Shown here: positions 43,601-58,055 of the stretch, piece by piece
Numbering within the stretch: position 1 is the stretch's first letter
Layout of the letters: every line of letters begins with the position of its first letter
Assembly (NCBI RefSeq): GCF_050948175.1
Contig: NW_027490236.1
Location: 248,001 to 312,000, forward strand
Direction of reading: 5' to 3'
Length of the DNA stretch: 64,000 nt
Source of the DNA: Xylocopa sonorina
Lineage: Eukaryota; Arthropoda; Insecta; Hymenoptera; Apidae
Notes under the pieces: generated by a model
Database searches by the model: none
The model's input: only the letters and a program-made list of their open reading frames with translations
What the model was told of the DNA's origin: nothing
Position numbers and translations under genes: made by a program

Positions 43601-43712
43601 TCGCATTTACATTCTTGTGAAGTGAATACGAGGTATACATGACACTTCGCAATGAATATTATATCTTATCATGAAACATAGAAATGCGATGCGACATCTC
43701 GTTTTAAGATGT
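37624..43712 (+). repeat. 6,089-bp tandem duplication, copy 2 (35 monomers)
   Basis: At more than fifteen diagnostic variants I found the same base in both copies, for example AAGCAATAG (39,188), AGACACCTG (39,391), CATAACAGTG (39,502), AAATGAAAATTA (40,520), CTTCCTAATG (40,862), TTCCTGGCATGG (41,323), GCGGTATGG (41,952) and AACTTTATTG (43,197). I saw no mismatch. Either a very recent event or an assembly duplication. No gene. Confidence 0.92.
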
Positions 43713-46700
43713 ATTAGAACTCTATTATTTCCATACGTAGTCGTCTGGAAACGCTATTTCCTAGCAAGGATGTGTCGCACTTACATCCTTTTGAAGTGAA
43801 TAAGAAGTATACATAACACTTCGCACTGAATATTATATCTTATCATGAAACATAGGAATGAGGCGCTATATCGCGTTTCGAGAAGCATTAGAGCTCTATT
43901 GCTACGATACGTAGACATCTGCAAACGCTATTTCCTAGCATGGATGTGTTTTATTTACGTTCTTTTGAAGTGAATACGAGGTATACATGACACTTGGCAA
44001 TGAATATTATATCTTATCATGAAACATAGGAATGAGGCGCTATATCGCGTTTTGAGAAGCATTAGAGCTCTATTGCTGCGATACGTAGACATCTGCAAAC
44101 GCTATTTCCTGGCATGTAAGTGTCGCATTAACATTCTTTTGAAGTGAATACCAGGTATACATGACACTCCATAATGAATATTATATCTTATCACGAAACA
44201 TAGAAATGAAATGCTACATCTCGTTTTAAGTAGCATTAAAACTCTATTGCTACGATACGTAGACATCTGCAAACGCTATTTCCTAGCATGGAAGTTTCGC
44301 ATTTACATTCGTTTGAAGTGATTACGAGATATACATGACACTTCGCAATGAATATTATATCTTAGCATGAAACATAGAAATGAGATGCGATATGGCATTT
44401 TAAGAATCATTAGAACTCTATTGTTTCGACACGTAGTCATCTGGAAACGCTATTTCCTAGCAAGGAAGTGTCGCATTTACATCCTTTTGAAGTGAATACG
44501 AGGTATACATGACACTTCGCAATGAATATTATATCTGATCATGAAACATAGAAATCAGATGCGACATCTCGTTTTAAGAAGCATTAGAACTCTATTGCTA
44601 CGATACGTAGACATCTGCTAACGCTATTTCCTAGGATGGGAGGGTCGCATTTACATTCTTTTGAAGTGAGTACGAGGTATACATAACACTCCATAATGAA
44701 TATTACATCTTCTCATGAAACATAGCAGTGAGATGCGATATCGCGTTTTAAGAAGCATTAGAACTCTATTGCTACGATACGTAGACATTTGCAAAGGCTA
44801 TTCCCTAGCATGGAAGGGTCGCACTTACATTCTTTTGAATTGAATACGAGGTATACATGACACTTGGCAATGAATATTATATCTTATCATGAAACATAGG
44901 AATGAGGTGCTATATCGAGTTTTGAGAAGCATTAGAACTCTATTGCCTATATACGAAGGCATCTGCAAACTCTATTTCCTAGCAAGGAAGTTTCGCACTT
45001 ACATTCCACTGAAGTGAATACGAGGTATACATAACATTACACAACGAATATTATATCTTATTACGAAACATCGAAATGAAATACGACATCTCGTTTCAAG
45101 AAGCATTAGTACTCTATTGCTGTGATACGTAGACATCTGCAAACAATATTTCCTAGCAATGAAGTGTCGCATTTACATTCTTGTGAAGTGAAATCGAGGT
45201 ATACATGACACTTCGCAATGAATATTATATCTTATCATGAAACATAGAAGAGTGATGCGATATCGCATTTTAAGAAGCATTAGAACCCTATTGCTACGAT
45301 ACGTAGACATCTGCAAACGCTACTTCCTAGCATGGAAGTGTCGCATTTACATTCTTTTGAAGTGAATACGATGTATACATGACACTTCGCAATGAATATT
45401 ATACCTTATCATGAAACATAGCAGTGAGATGCGATATCGCGTTTTAGGAAGCATTGGAACTCTATTGCTGCGATACGTAGACATCTGCAAACGCTATTTC
45501 CTAGCATGGAAGTGTCTCGTTTACATTCCTTTGATGTGAATACGAGGTATACATGACACTTCGCAATGAATATTATATCTGATCATGAAACATAGAAATG
45601 AGATGCGACATCTCGTTTTAGGAAGCATTGGAACTCTATTGCTGCGATACGTAGACATCTGCAAACGCTATTTCCTAGCATGCAAGTATCGCATTTACAT
45701 TCTTATGAAGTGAATACGAGGTATACATGACACTTCGCAATGAATATTATATCTTATCATGAAACATAGGAATGAGGTGCTATATCGCGTTTTGAGAAGC
45801 ATTAGAACTCTATTGCTACGATACGTAGACATCTGCAAACGCTATTTCCTAGCATGGAAGTGTCGCATTTACATTCGTTTGAAGTGAATACGAGATAGAC
45901 ATGACACTTCGCAATGAATATTACATCTTAGCATGAAACATAGGAGTGAGATGCGATATGGCATTTTAAGAATCATTAGAACTCTATTGTTTCGACACGT
46001 AGTCATCTGGAAACGCTATTTCCTAGCAAGGAAGTGTCGCATTTACATCCTTTTGAAGTGAATACGAGGTATACATGACACTTCGCAATGAATATTATAT
46101 CTGATCATGAAACATAGAAATGAGATGCCATATCGCATTTTAAGAAGCATTAGAACCCTACTGCTACGATACGTAGACATCTGCAAACGCTACTTCCTAG
46201 CATGGAAGTGTAGCATTTACATTCTTTTGAAGTGAATACGAGGTATACATAACACTTCGTAATGAATATTATACCTTATCATGAAACATAGAAGAGTGAT
46301 GCGATATCGCGTTTTAGGAAGCATTGGAAATCTATTGCTGCGATACGTAGACATCTGCAAGCGCTATTTCCTAGCATGGAAGTGTCGCATTTACATTCTT
46401 TTGATGTGAATACGAGATATACATGACACTTCGCAATGAATATTATATCTTCTCATGAAACACAGCTGTGAGATGCGATATCGCGTTTTAGGAAGCATTA
46501 GAACTCTATTGCTACGATACGTAGACATCTGCAAACCCTATTTCCTAGCATGGAAGTGTCGCATTTACATTCTTTTGAAGTGAATACGAGGTATACATGA
46601 CACTTCGCAATGAATATTATATCTGATCATGAAACATAGAAATGAGATGCGACATCTCGTTTTAGGAAGCATTGGAACTCTATTGCTGCGATACGTAGAC

Positions 46701-49078
46701 ATCTGCAAACGCTATTTCCTAGCATGCAAGTATCGCATTTACATTCTTATGAAGTGAATACGAGGTATACATGACACTTCGCAATGAATATTATATCTTA
46801 TCATGAAACATAGAACTGCGATGCGACATCTCGTTTTAAGATGTATTAGAACTCTATTATTTCCATACGTAGTCGTCTGGAAACGCTATTTCCTAGCAAG
46901 GATGTGTCGCACTTACATCCTTTTGAAGTGAATAAGAAGTATACATAACACTTCGCACTGAATATTATATCTTATCATGAAACATAGGAATGAGGCGCTA
47001 TATCGCGTTTTGAGAAGCATTAGAGCTCTATTGCTACGATACGTAGACATCTGCAAACGCTATTTCCTAGCATGGATGTGTCTTATTTACGTTCTTTTGA
47101 AGTGAATACGAGGTATACATGACACTTGGCAATGAATATTATATCTTATCATGAAACATAGGAATGAGGCGCTATATCGCGTTTTGAGAAGCATTAGAGC
47201 TCTATTGCTACGATACGTAGACATCTGCAAACGCTATTTCCTAGCATGGATGTGTCTTATTTACGTTCTTTTGAAGTGAATACGAGGTATACATGACACT
47301 TGGCAATGAATATTATATCTTATCATGAAACATAGGAATGAGGCGCTATATCGCGTTTTGAGAAGCATTAGAGCTCTATTGCTGCGATACGTAGACATCT
47401 GCAAACGCTATTTCCTAGCATGTAAGTGTCGCATTAACATTCTTTTGAAGTGAATACGAGGTATACATGACACTCCATAATGAATATTATATCTTATCAA
47501 GAAACATAGATATGAAACGCCACATCTCGTTTTAAGTAGCATTAAAACTCTATTGCTACGATACGTAGACATCTGCAAACGCTATTTCCTAGCATGGAAG
47601 TTTCGCATTTACATTCTTTTGAAGTGAATACGAGATATACATGACACTTCGCAATGGATACTATATCTTATCATGAAACATAGAAGTGAGATGCGATATT
47701 CGCGTTTTAGAAGCATTAGAACTCTATTGCTACGATACGTAGACATCTGCAAATGTTATTTCCTAGCAAGGAAGTGTCCGCATTTACATCCATTTGAAGT
47801 ATAGACGAGATATACATAACACTGCACAATGAATATTATATCTTATCATGAAACATAGAGATGAGATGCGATATCGCGATTTAAGAAGAATTAGAACACT
47901 ATTGCTTCGATACGTAGACATCTGCAAATGCTACTTCCTAGCAAGGCAGTGTCGCATTTACATTCTTTTGAAAGGAATACGAGGTATACGTGACACTTCG
48001 CAATGTATATTATATCTTATCATGAAACATAGAAATGAGATGCGATATGACGATTTAAGAGGCATTAGAAATCTATTGCTTCGATACGTAGACATCTGCA
48101 AACGCTACTTCCTAGCAAGAAAGTGTCGCATTTACATTCTTTTGAAACGAATACGAGGTATACATAACACTCCACAATGAATATTATATATTACCATGAA
48201 GCATAGTAATGAGTAGCGATATCGTGTTTTGAGAAGCATTAGAACTCTATTGCTACGATACGTAGACATCTGCAAACGCTTTATCCTAGCTAGGAAGTGT
48301 CACATTTACATTCTTTTGAAGTGAATACGAGGTATACATAACATTCCACAATGAATATTATATATTATTACGAAACATAGAAATGAAATACGACTTCTCG
48401 TTCTAGGAAGCATTAGAACTCTATTGCTACGATGCGTAGACATCTGCAAATGTTATTTCCTAGCAAGGAAGTGTCGCATTTACATTCTTTTGAAGTTAAT
48501 GCGAGGTATACATGACTCTTCGCAATGAATATTATATCTTATCTCGAAACATAGATGTGAGATGGGATATCGCGATTTAAGAAGCACTAGAACTCTATTG
48601 CTACGATGCGTGGACATCTGCAAATGTTATTTCCTAGCAAGGAAGTGTCGCATTTACATTCTTTTGATGTGAATACGAGGTATACATAACACTTCACAAT
48701 GAATATTGTATCTTATCACGAAACATAGAAATGAAATGCGACATCTCGTTTTAAGTAGCATTAAAACTCTATCGCTACGATGCGTAGACATCTGCAAACG
48801 CTATTTCCTAGCATGGAAGTGTCGCATTTACATTCTTTTGAAGTGAATTCGACATATACATAACACTTCGTAATGAATATTATATCGTATCATGAAACAT
48901 AGAAGTGAGATGCGATATCGCGTTTTAAGAAGCATTAGAACTCTATTCCTACGATACGTAGACATCTGCAAACGCTATTTCCTAGCATGGAAGTTTCGCA
49001 TTTACATTCTTTTGAAGTGAATACGAGATATACATGACACTTCGCAATGGATACTATATCTTATCATGAAACATAGAA
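43713..49078 (+). repeat. Mosaic stretch of diverged monomers, no clean HOR
   Basis: About 31 monomers of mixed classes. A 4-5 monomer run at about 43,681-44,300 recurs at about 46,813-47,610, with TAAGAAGTATAC, CTTGGCAATG, CATGTAAGTGTCGCATTAAC and AGTAGCATTAAAAC in both, one monomer longer in the second. Another run (GCATGCAAGTATCGC) occurs at 45,680 and 46,720 and also at 37,502. A monomer near 47,700 has compensating single-base indels and one near 47,779 an extra C. No convincing gene. Confidence 0.8.
47848..48180 (+). other. 110-codon open frame spanning two monomers; probably not a gene
   Basis: Two consecutive monomers read through in the phase beginning at the conserved ATG of ATGAAACATAG. 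In the consensus this phase has TGA stops at unit positions 127-129 and 157-159. Here the first is changed to GGA and the second to TGT in the first monomer, so translation continues into the next unit; it ends at the position-157 TGA of the second. The product is two imperfect 58-residue repeats, rich in Arg, Ile, Leu and Tyr, each with a LLLRYVDICK core and YFLA segment. No known domain, signal peptide or upstream promoter is visible, and neighbours in the same phase carry the stops. I read it as chance. Confidence 0.8.
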
Positions 49079-52000
49079 GTGAGATGCGATATCGCGTTTT
49101 AGGAAGCATTGGAACTCTATTGCTGCGATACGTAGACAGCTGCAAACGCTATTTCCTAGCATGGAAGTGTCGCATTTACATTCTTTTGATGTGAATACGA
49201 GGTATACATGACACTTCGCAATGAATATTATATCTTATCATGAAACATAGGAATGAGGTGCTATATCGCGTTTTGAGAAGCATTAGAACTCTATTGCTAC
49301 GATACGTAGACATCTGCAAACGCTATTTCCTAGCATGGAAGTGTCGCATTTACATTCGTTTGAAGTGAATACGAGATATACATGACACTTCGCAATGAAT
49401 ATTATATCTTAGCATGAAACATAGGAGTGAGATGCGATATGGCATTTTAAGAATCATTAGAACTCTATTGTTTCGACACGTAGTCATCTGGAAACGCTAT
49501 TTCCTAGCAAGGAAGTGTCGCATTTACATCCTTTTGAAGTGAATACGAGGTATACATGACACTTCGCAATGAATATTATATCTGATCATGAAACATAGAA
49601 ATGAGATGCGACATCTCGTTTTAAGAAGCATTAGAACTCTATTGCTACGATACGTAGACATTTGCAAAGGCTATTCCCTAGCATGGAAGGGTCGCACTTA
49701 CATTCTTTTGAAGTGAGTACGAGGTATACATATCACTCCATAATGAATATTATATCTTATCATGAAACATATCAGTGAGATGCGATATCGCGTTTTAAGA
49801 AGCATTAGAACTCTATTCCTACGATACGTAGACATCTGCAAACGCTATTTCCTAGCATGGAAGTTTCGCATTTACATTCTTTTGAAGTGAATACGAGATA
49901 TACATGACACTTCGCAATGGATACTATATCTTATCATGAAACATAGAAGTGAGATGCGATATCGCGTTTTAGGAAGCATTGGAACTCTATTGCTGCGATA
50001 GGTAGACATCTGCAAACGCTATTTCCTAGCATGGAAGTGTCGCATTTACATTCTTTTGATGTGAATACGAGATATACATAACAATCCACAATGAATATTG
50101 TATCTTATCACGAAACATAGAAATGAAATGCGACATCTCGTTTTAAGTAGCATTAAAACTCTATCGCTACGATGCGTAGACATCTGCAAACGCTATTTCC
50201 TAGCATGGAAGTGTCGCACTTACATTCTTTTGAAGTGAATACGAGGTATACATGACACTTCGCAATGAATATTATATCTTATCATGAAACATAGCAGTGA
50301 GATGCGATATCGCGTTTTAAGAAGCATTAGAACTCTATTGGTACGATACGTAGACATCTGCAAACGCCATTTCCTAGCATGGAAGTGTCGCATTTACATT
50401 CATTTTAAGTGAAAACGAGGTATACATGACACTGCGCTATGAATATTATACCTTATCATGAAACATAGAAGAGTGATGCGATATCGCGTTTTAGGAAGCA
50501 TTAGAACTCTATTGCTACGATGCGTAGACATCTGCAAATGTTATTTCCTAGCAAGGAAGTGTCGCATTTACATTCTTTTGAAGTTAATACGAGGTATACA
50601 TGACTCTTCGCAATGAATATTATATCTTATCTTGAAACATAGATGTGAGATGCGATATCGCGATTTAAGAAGCACTAGAACTCTATTGCTACGATGCGTA
50701 GACATCTGCAAATGTTATTTCCTAGCAAGGAAGTGTCGCATTTACATTCTTTTGATGTGAATACGAGGTATACATAAAACTCCACAATGAATATTGTATC
50801 TTATCACGAAACATAGAAATGAAATGCGACATCTCGTTATAAGTAGCATTAAAACTCTATCGCTACGATGCGTAGACATCTGCAAACGCTATTTCCTAGC
50901 ATGGAAGTGTCGCATTTACATTCTTTTGAAGTGAATTCGAGATATACATAACACTTCGTAATGAATATTATATCTTATCATGAATCATAGAAGTGAGATG
51001 CGATATCGCGTTTTAAGAAGCATTAGAATTCTATTCCTACGATACGTAGACATCTGTAAACGCTATTTCCTAGCATGGAAGTGTCACATTTACATTCTTT
51101 CGAAGTGAATACGAGGTATACATGACACATCGCAATGATTATTATATCTTATCATGAAACATAGGTGTGAGATGCGATATCGCGTTTTAAGAAACATTAG
51201 ATCTCTCTTGCTACGATACGTAGACATCTGCAAACGCTATTTCCTAGCATGGAAGTGTCGCATTTACATTCTTTTGAATTTATTACGCGGTATACATAAC
51301 ACTCTACAATGAATATTATATCTTACCACGAAACATAGATATGAAATGCGACATCTCGTTTTAAGAAACATTAGAACTCTATTGCTTCGATACGTAGACA
51401 TCTGGAAACGCTATTTCCTTGAAAGGAAGTGGCGCATTTACATTCATTTGAAGTGAATACGAGGTATACCTAACACTCTACCATGAATATTATATCTTAT
51501 TACGAAAGATAGAAATGAAATGCGACATCTCGTTTTAAGAAGCATTAGAACTCTATTGCTGCGATACGTAGACATCTGCAAACGGTATTTCCTAGCATGT
51601 AAGTGTCGCATTTACATTCCTTTGATGTGAATACGAGATGTACATGAGACTTCGCAATGAATATTATATCTTATCATGAAACATAGGAATGTGGTGCTAT
51701 ATCGCATTTTGAGAAGCATTAGAACTCTATTGCTAATATACGTAGACATCTGCAAACTCTATTTCCTAGCAAGGAAATGTTGCACTTACATTCCATTGAA
51801 GTGAATACGAGGTATACATAACATTACACAATGAATATTATATCTTATTACGAAACGTAGAAATGAAATACGACTTCTCATTTTAAGAAGCATTAGAACT
51901 CTACTGCTACGATACGTAGACATCTGCAAACGCTATTTCCTAGCATGGAAGTGCCGCATTTACATTCTTTTGAAGTGAATACGAGGTATACATGATACTT

Positions 52001-52210
52001 CGCAATGAATATTATATCTTATCATGAAACTTATAAGTGAGATGCGATATCGCGTTTTAAGACGCAATAGAACTCAATTGCTACGATACGTAGACATCTG
52101 CAAACGCTATTTCCTAGCATGGAAGTGTCGCATTTACATTCGTTTGAAGTGAATACGAGGTATACATATCACTCCATAATGAACATTATATCTTATCATG
52201 AAACATAGCA
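49079..52210 (+). repeat. 18-mer HOR, copy 1 (3,132 bp)
   Basis: Matches 52,211-55,342 at offset 3,132 (18 x 174). A 23-base identical stretch beginning GTGAGATGCG occurs at 49,079, 52,211 and 55,343 and marks the exchange point. Private markers include CATTTTAAGTGAAAACG (50,401), GAATTTATTACGCGG (51,267) and CCTTGAAAGGAAGTGGCG (51,417). No gene. Confidence 0.9.
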
Positions 52211-55200
52211 GTGAGATGCGATATCGCGTTTTAGGAAGCATTGGAACTCTATTGCTGCGATACGTAGACATCTGCAAACGCTATTTCCTAGCATGGAAGT
52301 GTCGCATTTACATTCTTTTGATGTGAATACGAGGTATACATGACACTTCGCAATGAATATTATATCTTATCATGAAACATAGGAATGAGGTGCTATATCG
52401 CGTTTTGAGAAGCATTAGAACTCTATTGCTACGATACGTAGACATCTGCAAACGCTATTTCCTAGCATGGAAGTGTCGCATTTACATTCGTTTGAAGTGA
52501 ATACGAGATATACATGACACTTCGCAATGAATATTATATCTTAGCATGAAACATAGGAGTGAGATGCGATATGGCATTTTAAGAATCATTAGAACTCTAT
52601 TGTTTCGACACGTAGTCATCTGGAAACGCTATTTCCTAGCAAGGAAGTGTCGCATTTACATCCTTTTGAAGTGAATACGAGGTATACATGACACTTCGCA
52701 ATGAATATTATATCTGATCATGAAACATAGAAATGAGATGCGACATCTCGTTTTAAGAAGCATTAGAACTCTATTGCTACGATACGTAGACATTTGCAAA
52801 GGCTATTCCCTAGCATGGAAGGGTCGCACTTACATTCTTTTGAAGTGAGTACGAGGTATACATATCACTCCATAATGAATATTATATCTTATCATGAAAC
52901 ATATCAGTGAGATGCGATATCGCGTTTTAAGAAGCATTAGAACTCTATTCCTACGATACGTAGACATCTGCAAACGCTATTTCCTAGCATGGAAGTTTCG
53001 CATTTACATTCTTTTGAAGTGAATACGAGATATACATGACACTTCGCAATGGATACTATATCTTATCATGAAACATAGAAGTGAGATGCGATATCGCGTT
53101 TTAGGAAGCATTGGAACTCTATTGCTGCGATAGGTAGACATCTGCAAACGCTATTTCCTAGCATGGAAGTGTCGCATTTACATTCTTTTGATGTGAATAC
53201 GAGATATACATAACACTCCACAATGAATATTGTATCTTATCACGAAACATAGAAATGAAATGCGACATCTCGTTTTAAGTAGCATTAAAACTCTATCGCT
53301 ACGATGCGTAGACATCTGCAAACGCTATTTCCTAGCATGGAAGTGTCGCACTTACATTCTTTTGAAGTGAATACGAGGTATACATGACACTTCGCAATGA
53401 ATATTATATCTTATCATGAAACATAGCAGTGAGATGCGATATCGCGTTTTAAGAAGCATTAGAACTCTATTGGTACGATACGTAGACATCTGCAAACGCC
53501 ATTTCCTAGCATGGAAGTGTCGCATTTACATTCATTTTAAGTGAAAACGAGGTATACATGACACTGCGCTATGAATATTATACCTTATCATGAAACATAG
53601 AAGAGTGATGCGATATCGCGTTTTAGGAAGCATTAGAACTCTATTGCTACGATGCGTAGACATCTGCAAATGTTATTTCCTAGCAAGGAAGTGTCGCATT
53701 TACATTCTTTTGAAGTTAATACGAGGTATACATGACTCTTCGCAATGAATATTATATCTTATCTTGAAACATAGATGTGAGATGCGATATCGCGATTTAA
53801 GAAGCACTAGAACTCTATTGCTACGATGCGTAGACATCTGCAAATGTTATTTCCTAGCAAGGAAGTGTCGCATTTACATTCTTTTGATGTGAATACGAGG
53901 TATACATAACACTCCACAATGAATATTGTATCTTATCACGAAACATAGAAATGAAATGCGACATCTCGTTATAAGTAGCATTAAAACTCTATCGCTACGA
54001 TGCGTAGACATCTGCAAACGCTATTTCCTAGCATGGAAGTGTCGCATTTACATTCTTTTGAAGTGAATTCGAGATATACATAACACTTCGTAATGAATAT
54101 TATATCTTATCATGAATCATAGAAGTGAGATGCGATATCGCGTTTTAAGAAGCATTAGAATTCTATTCCTACGATACGTAGACATCTGTAAACGCTATTT
54201 CCTAGCATGGAAGTGTCACATTTACGTTCTTTCGAAGTGAATACGAGGTATACATGACACATCGCAATGATTATTATATCTTATCATGAAACATAGGTGT
54301 GAGATGCGATATCGCGTTTTAAGAAACATTAGATCTCTCTTGCTACGATACGTAGACATCTGCAAACGCTATTTCCTAGCATGGAAGTGTCGCATTTACA
54401 TTCTTTTGAATTTATTACGCGGTATACATAACACTCTACAATGAATATTATATCTTACCGCGAAACATAGATATGAAATGCGACATCTCGTTTTAAGAAA
54501 CATTAGAACTCTATTGCTTCGATACGTAGACATCTGGAAACGCTATTTCCTTGAAAGGAAGTGGCGCATTTACATTCATTTGAAGTGAATACGAGGTATA
54601 CCTAACACTCTACCATGAATATTATATCTTATTACGAAAGATAGAAATGAAATGCGACATCTCGTTTTAAGAAGCATTAGAACTCTATTGCTGCGATACG
54701 TAGACATCTGCAAACGGTATTTCCTAGCATGTAAGTGTCGCATTTACATTCCTTTGATGTGAATACGAGATGTACATGAGACTTCGCAATGAATATTATA
54801 TCTTATCATGAAACATAGGAATGTGGTGCTATATCGCATTTTGAGAAGCATTAGAACTCTATTGCTAATATACGTAGACATCTGCAAACTCTATTTCCTA
54901 GCAAGGAAATGTTGCACTTACATTCCATTGAAGTGAATACGAGGTATACATAACATTACACAATGAATATTATATCTTATTACGAAACGTAGAAATGAAA
55001 TACGACTTCTCATTTTAAGAAGCATTAGAACTCTACTGCTACGATACGTAGACATCTGCAAACGCTATTTCCTAGCATGGAAGTGCCGCATTTACATTCT
55101 TTTGAAGTGAATACGAGGTATACATGATACTTCGCAATGAATATTATATCTTATCATGAAACTTATAAGTGAGATGCGATATCGCGTTTTAAGACGCAAT

Positions 55201-55342
55201 AGAACTCAATTGCTACGATACGTAGACATCTGCAAACGCTATTTCCTAGCATGGAAGTGTCGCATTTACATTCGTTTGAAGTGAATACGAGGTATACATA
55301 TCACTCCATAATGAACATTATATCTTATCATGAAACATAGCA
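52211..55342 (+). repeat. 18-mer HOR, copy 2 (3,132 bp)
   Basis: Second copy with the same monomer order. Substitutions seen against copy 1 are GACATCTGC for GACAGCTGC (52,268), AACACTCCAC for AACAATCCAC (53,212), CATAACACTCC for CATAAAACTCC (53,906), TTTACGTTC for TTTACATTC (54,222) and TTACCGCG for TTACCACG (54,454). I saw no length difference. That is about five changes in 3.1 kb by eye. No gene. Confidence 0.9.
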
Positions 55343-55764
55343 GTGAGATGCGATATCGCGTTTTAAGAAGCATTAGAACTCTATTGCTACGATACGTAGA
55401 CATCTGCAAACGCTATTTCCTAGCATGGAAGTGTCGCATTTACATTCATTTGAAGTGAATACGAGGTATACATGACTCTTCGCTATGAATATTATACCTT
55501 ACCATGAAACATAGAAGAGTGATGCGATATCGCGTTTTAGGAAGCATTGGATCTCTATTGCTGCGATACGTAGACATCTGCAAACGCTATTTCCTAGCAT
55601 GGATGTGTCGCATTTACATTCTTTTGAAGTGATTACGAGGTATACATGACACTTCGCAATGAATATTATATCTTATCATGAAACATAGGAATGAGGTGCT
55701 ATATCGCGTTTTGAGAAGCATTAGAAATCTATTGCTGCCATACGTAGACATCTGCAAATGTTAT

Positions 55765-55778
55765 TTCCTTGCAAGGAA
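55765..55778. other. 14-bp perfect palindrome TTCCTTGCAAGGAA
   Basis: One substitution in this monomer turns the usual TTCCTAGCAAGGAA (5+5 inverted repeat around AGCA) into a fully self-complementary 14-mer. It appears once in the parts I read; probably a chance product of sequence drift in the diverged zone. Confidence 0.75.
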
Positions 55779-58055
55779 GTGTCGCACTTACATTCTTTTG
55801 AAGTGAATACGAGATATACATGGCACTTCGCAATGGATACTATATCTTATCATGAAACATAGAAGTGAGATGCGATATCGTGTTTTAGGAAGCATTAGAA
55901 CTCTGTTGCTATGATGCGTAGACATCTGCAAAGGCTATTTCCTAGCATGGAAGGGTCGCATTTACATTCTTTTGAAGTGAATACGAGGTATACATAACAC
56001 TCCATAATGAATATTATTACTTATCATGAAACATAGGAATGAAATACGACTTCTCATTTTAAGAAGCATTAGAACTCTATTGCTACGATACGTAGACATC
56101 TACAAACGCTATATCCTTGCATGGAAGATTCGCATTTACATTCTTTTGAAGTGAATACGAGATATACATGACACTTCGCAATGGATACTATATCTTATCA
56201 TGAAACATAGAAGTGAGATGCGATATCGCGTTTTAGGAAGCATTAGAACTCTATTGCTACGATGCGTAGACATCTGCAAACGTTATTTCCTAGCAAGAAA
56301 GTGTCGCATTTACATTCCTTTGAAGTGATTACGAGGTATACATAACATTCCACAATGAATATTATATCTTGTTACGAATCATAGAAATGAAATACGACTT
56401 CTCATTTTGTGAAGCATTGGAATTCTACTGCTACGATGCGTAGACATCTGCAAATGTTATTTCCTAGCAAGGAAGTGTCGCATTTACATTCTTTTGAAGC
56501 CAATACGAGGCATACATAACAATCCACAATGAATATTATATCTTATCACGAAACATAGAAATGAAATGCGACATCTCGTTTTAAGTAGCATTAGAACTCT
56601 ATTGCTACGATACGTAGACATCTGCAAACGCTATTTCCTAGCATGGAAGTGTCTTATTTGCGTTCTTTTGAAGTGAATACGAGGTATACATGACACTTCG
56701 CAATGGATACTATATCTTATCATGAAACATAGAAGTGAGATGCGATATCGCGTTTTAGGAAGCATTAGAACTCTATTGCTACGATGCGTAGACATCTGCA
56801 AATGCTATTTCCTAGCAAGAGAGTGTCGCATTTACATTCCTTTGAAGTGAATACGAGGTATACATAACACTTCGCAATGAATATTATATCTTATCTCGAA
56901 ACATAGAAATGAAATGCGACAACTCCCTTTATTAGTAGCATTAGAACTCTATTGCTACGATACGTAGACATCTGCAAACGCTATTTCCTAGCATGGAAGT
57001 GTCGCATCTACATTCTTGTGATGTGAGTACGAGGTATACGTGACACTTCGCAATGAATATTATATCTTATCATGAAACATAGAAGTGAGGTGCGATATGG
57101 CGTTTTAAAAAGCATTAGAACTCTATTGCTACGATACGTAGACACCTGCAAACGCTATTTCCTAGCATGGAAGTGTCGCATTTACATTCTTTAGAAGTGA
57201 AGTGGAGGTGTACATGACACTTCGCAATGAATGTTATACCTTATCATGAAACATAGAAGTGAGATGCGAAATCGCGATTTAAGCAGTATTAGAACACTAT
57301 TGCTACGATACGTAGACATCTGCAAACGCTATTTCCTAGCAAGCAAGTGTCGCATTTACATTCTTCTGAAGTGAATACGAGGCATATATGACACTTCGCA
57401 ATGAATATTATTACTTATCATAAAACATAGAAATGAGATGCGATATCGTGTTTTAAGAAGCACTAGAACTCTATTGCTACGATACGTAGGCATCTGCAAA
57501 CGCTATTTCCTAGAAAGGAATTGTTGCATTTACATTCTTTTGAAGTGAATACGAGGTATACATGACACTTCGCATTGAATATTATATCTTATCACCAAAC
57601 ATAGAAGTGAGTTGCGATATCGCGTTTTAAGAAGCATTAGAATTCTATTGCCTCGACGCGAAGACATCTGCAGACGCTATTTCCTAGCATGGAAGTGTCG
57701 CATTTACATTCTTTTGAAGTGAATACGAGGTGTACATGACACTTCGCAATGAATATTGTATCTTATCACGAAACATAGAAATGAGATGCGACATCGCGAT
57801 TTAAGTAGCATTAGAAATCTATTGCTGCGATACGTAGACATCTGCAAACGCTATTTCCTAGCAGGCAGTAGTCGCATTTACATTCTTTTGAAGGGAATAC
57901 GAGGTATACATGACACTTCGTAATGAGTATTATATCTTATCATGAAACATAGAAGAGAGATGCGAGATCGCGTTCTAAGTAGCGTTAGAAATCCATTGCA
58001 ACGATACGTAGACATCTGAATACGCCATTTCCTAGCAAGGAAGTGTCGCATTTAC

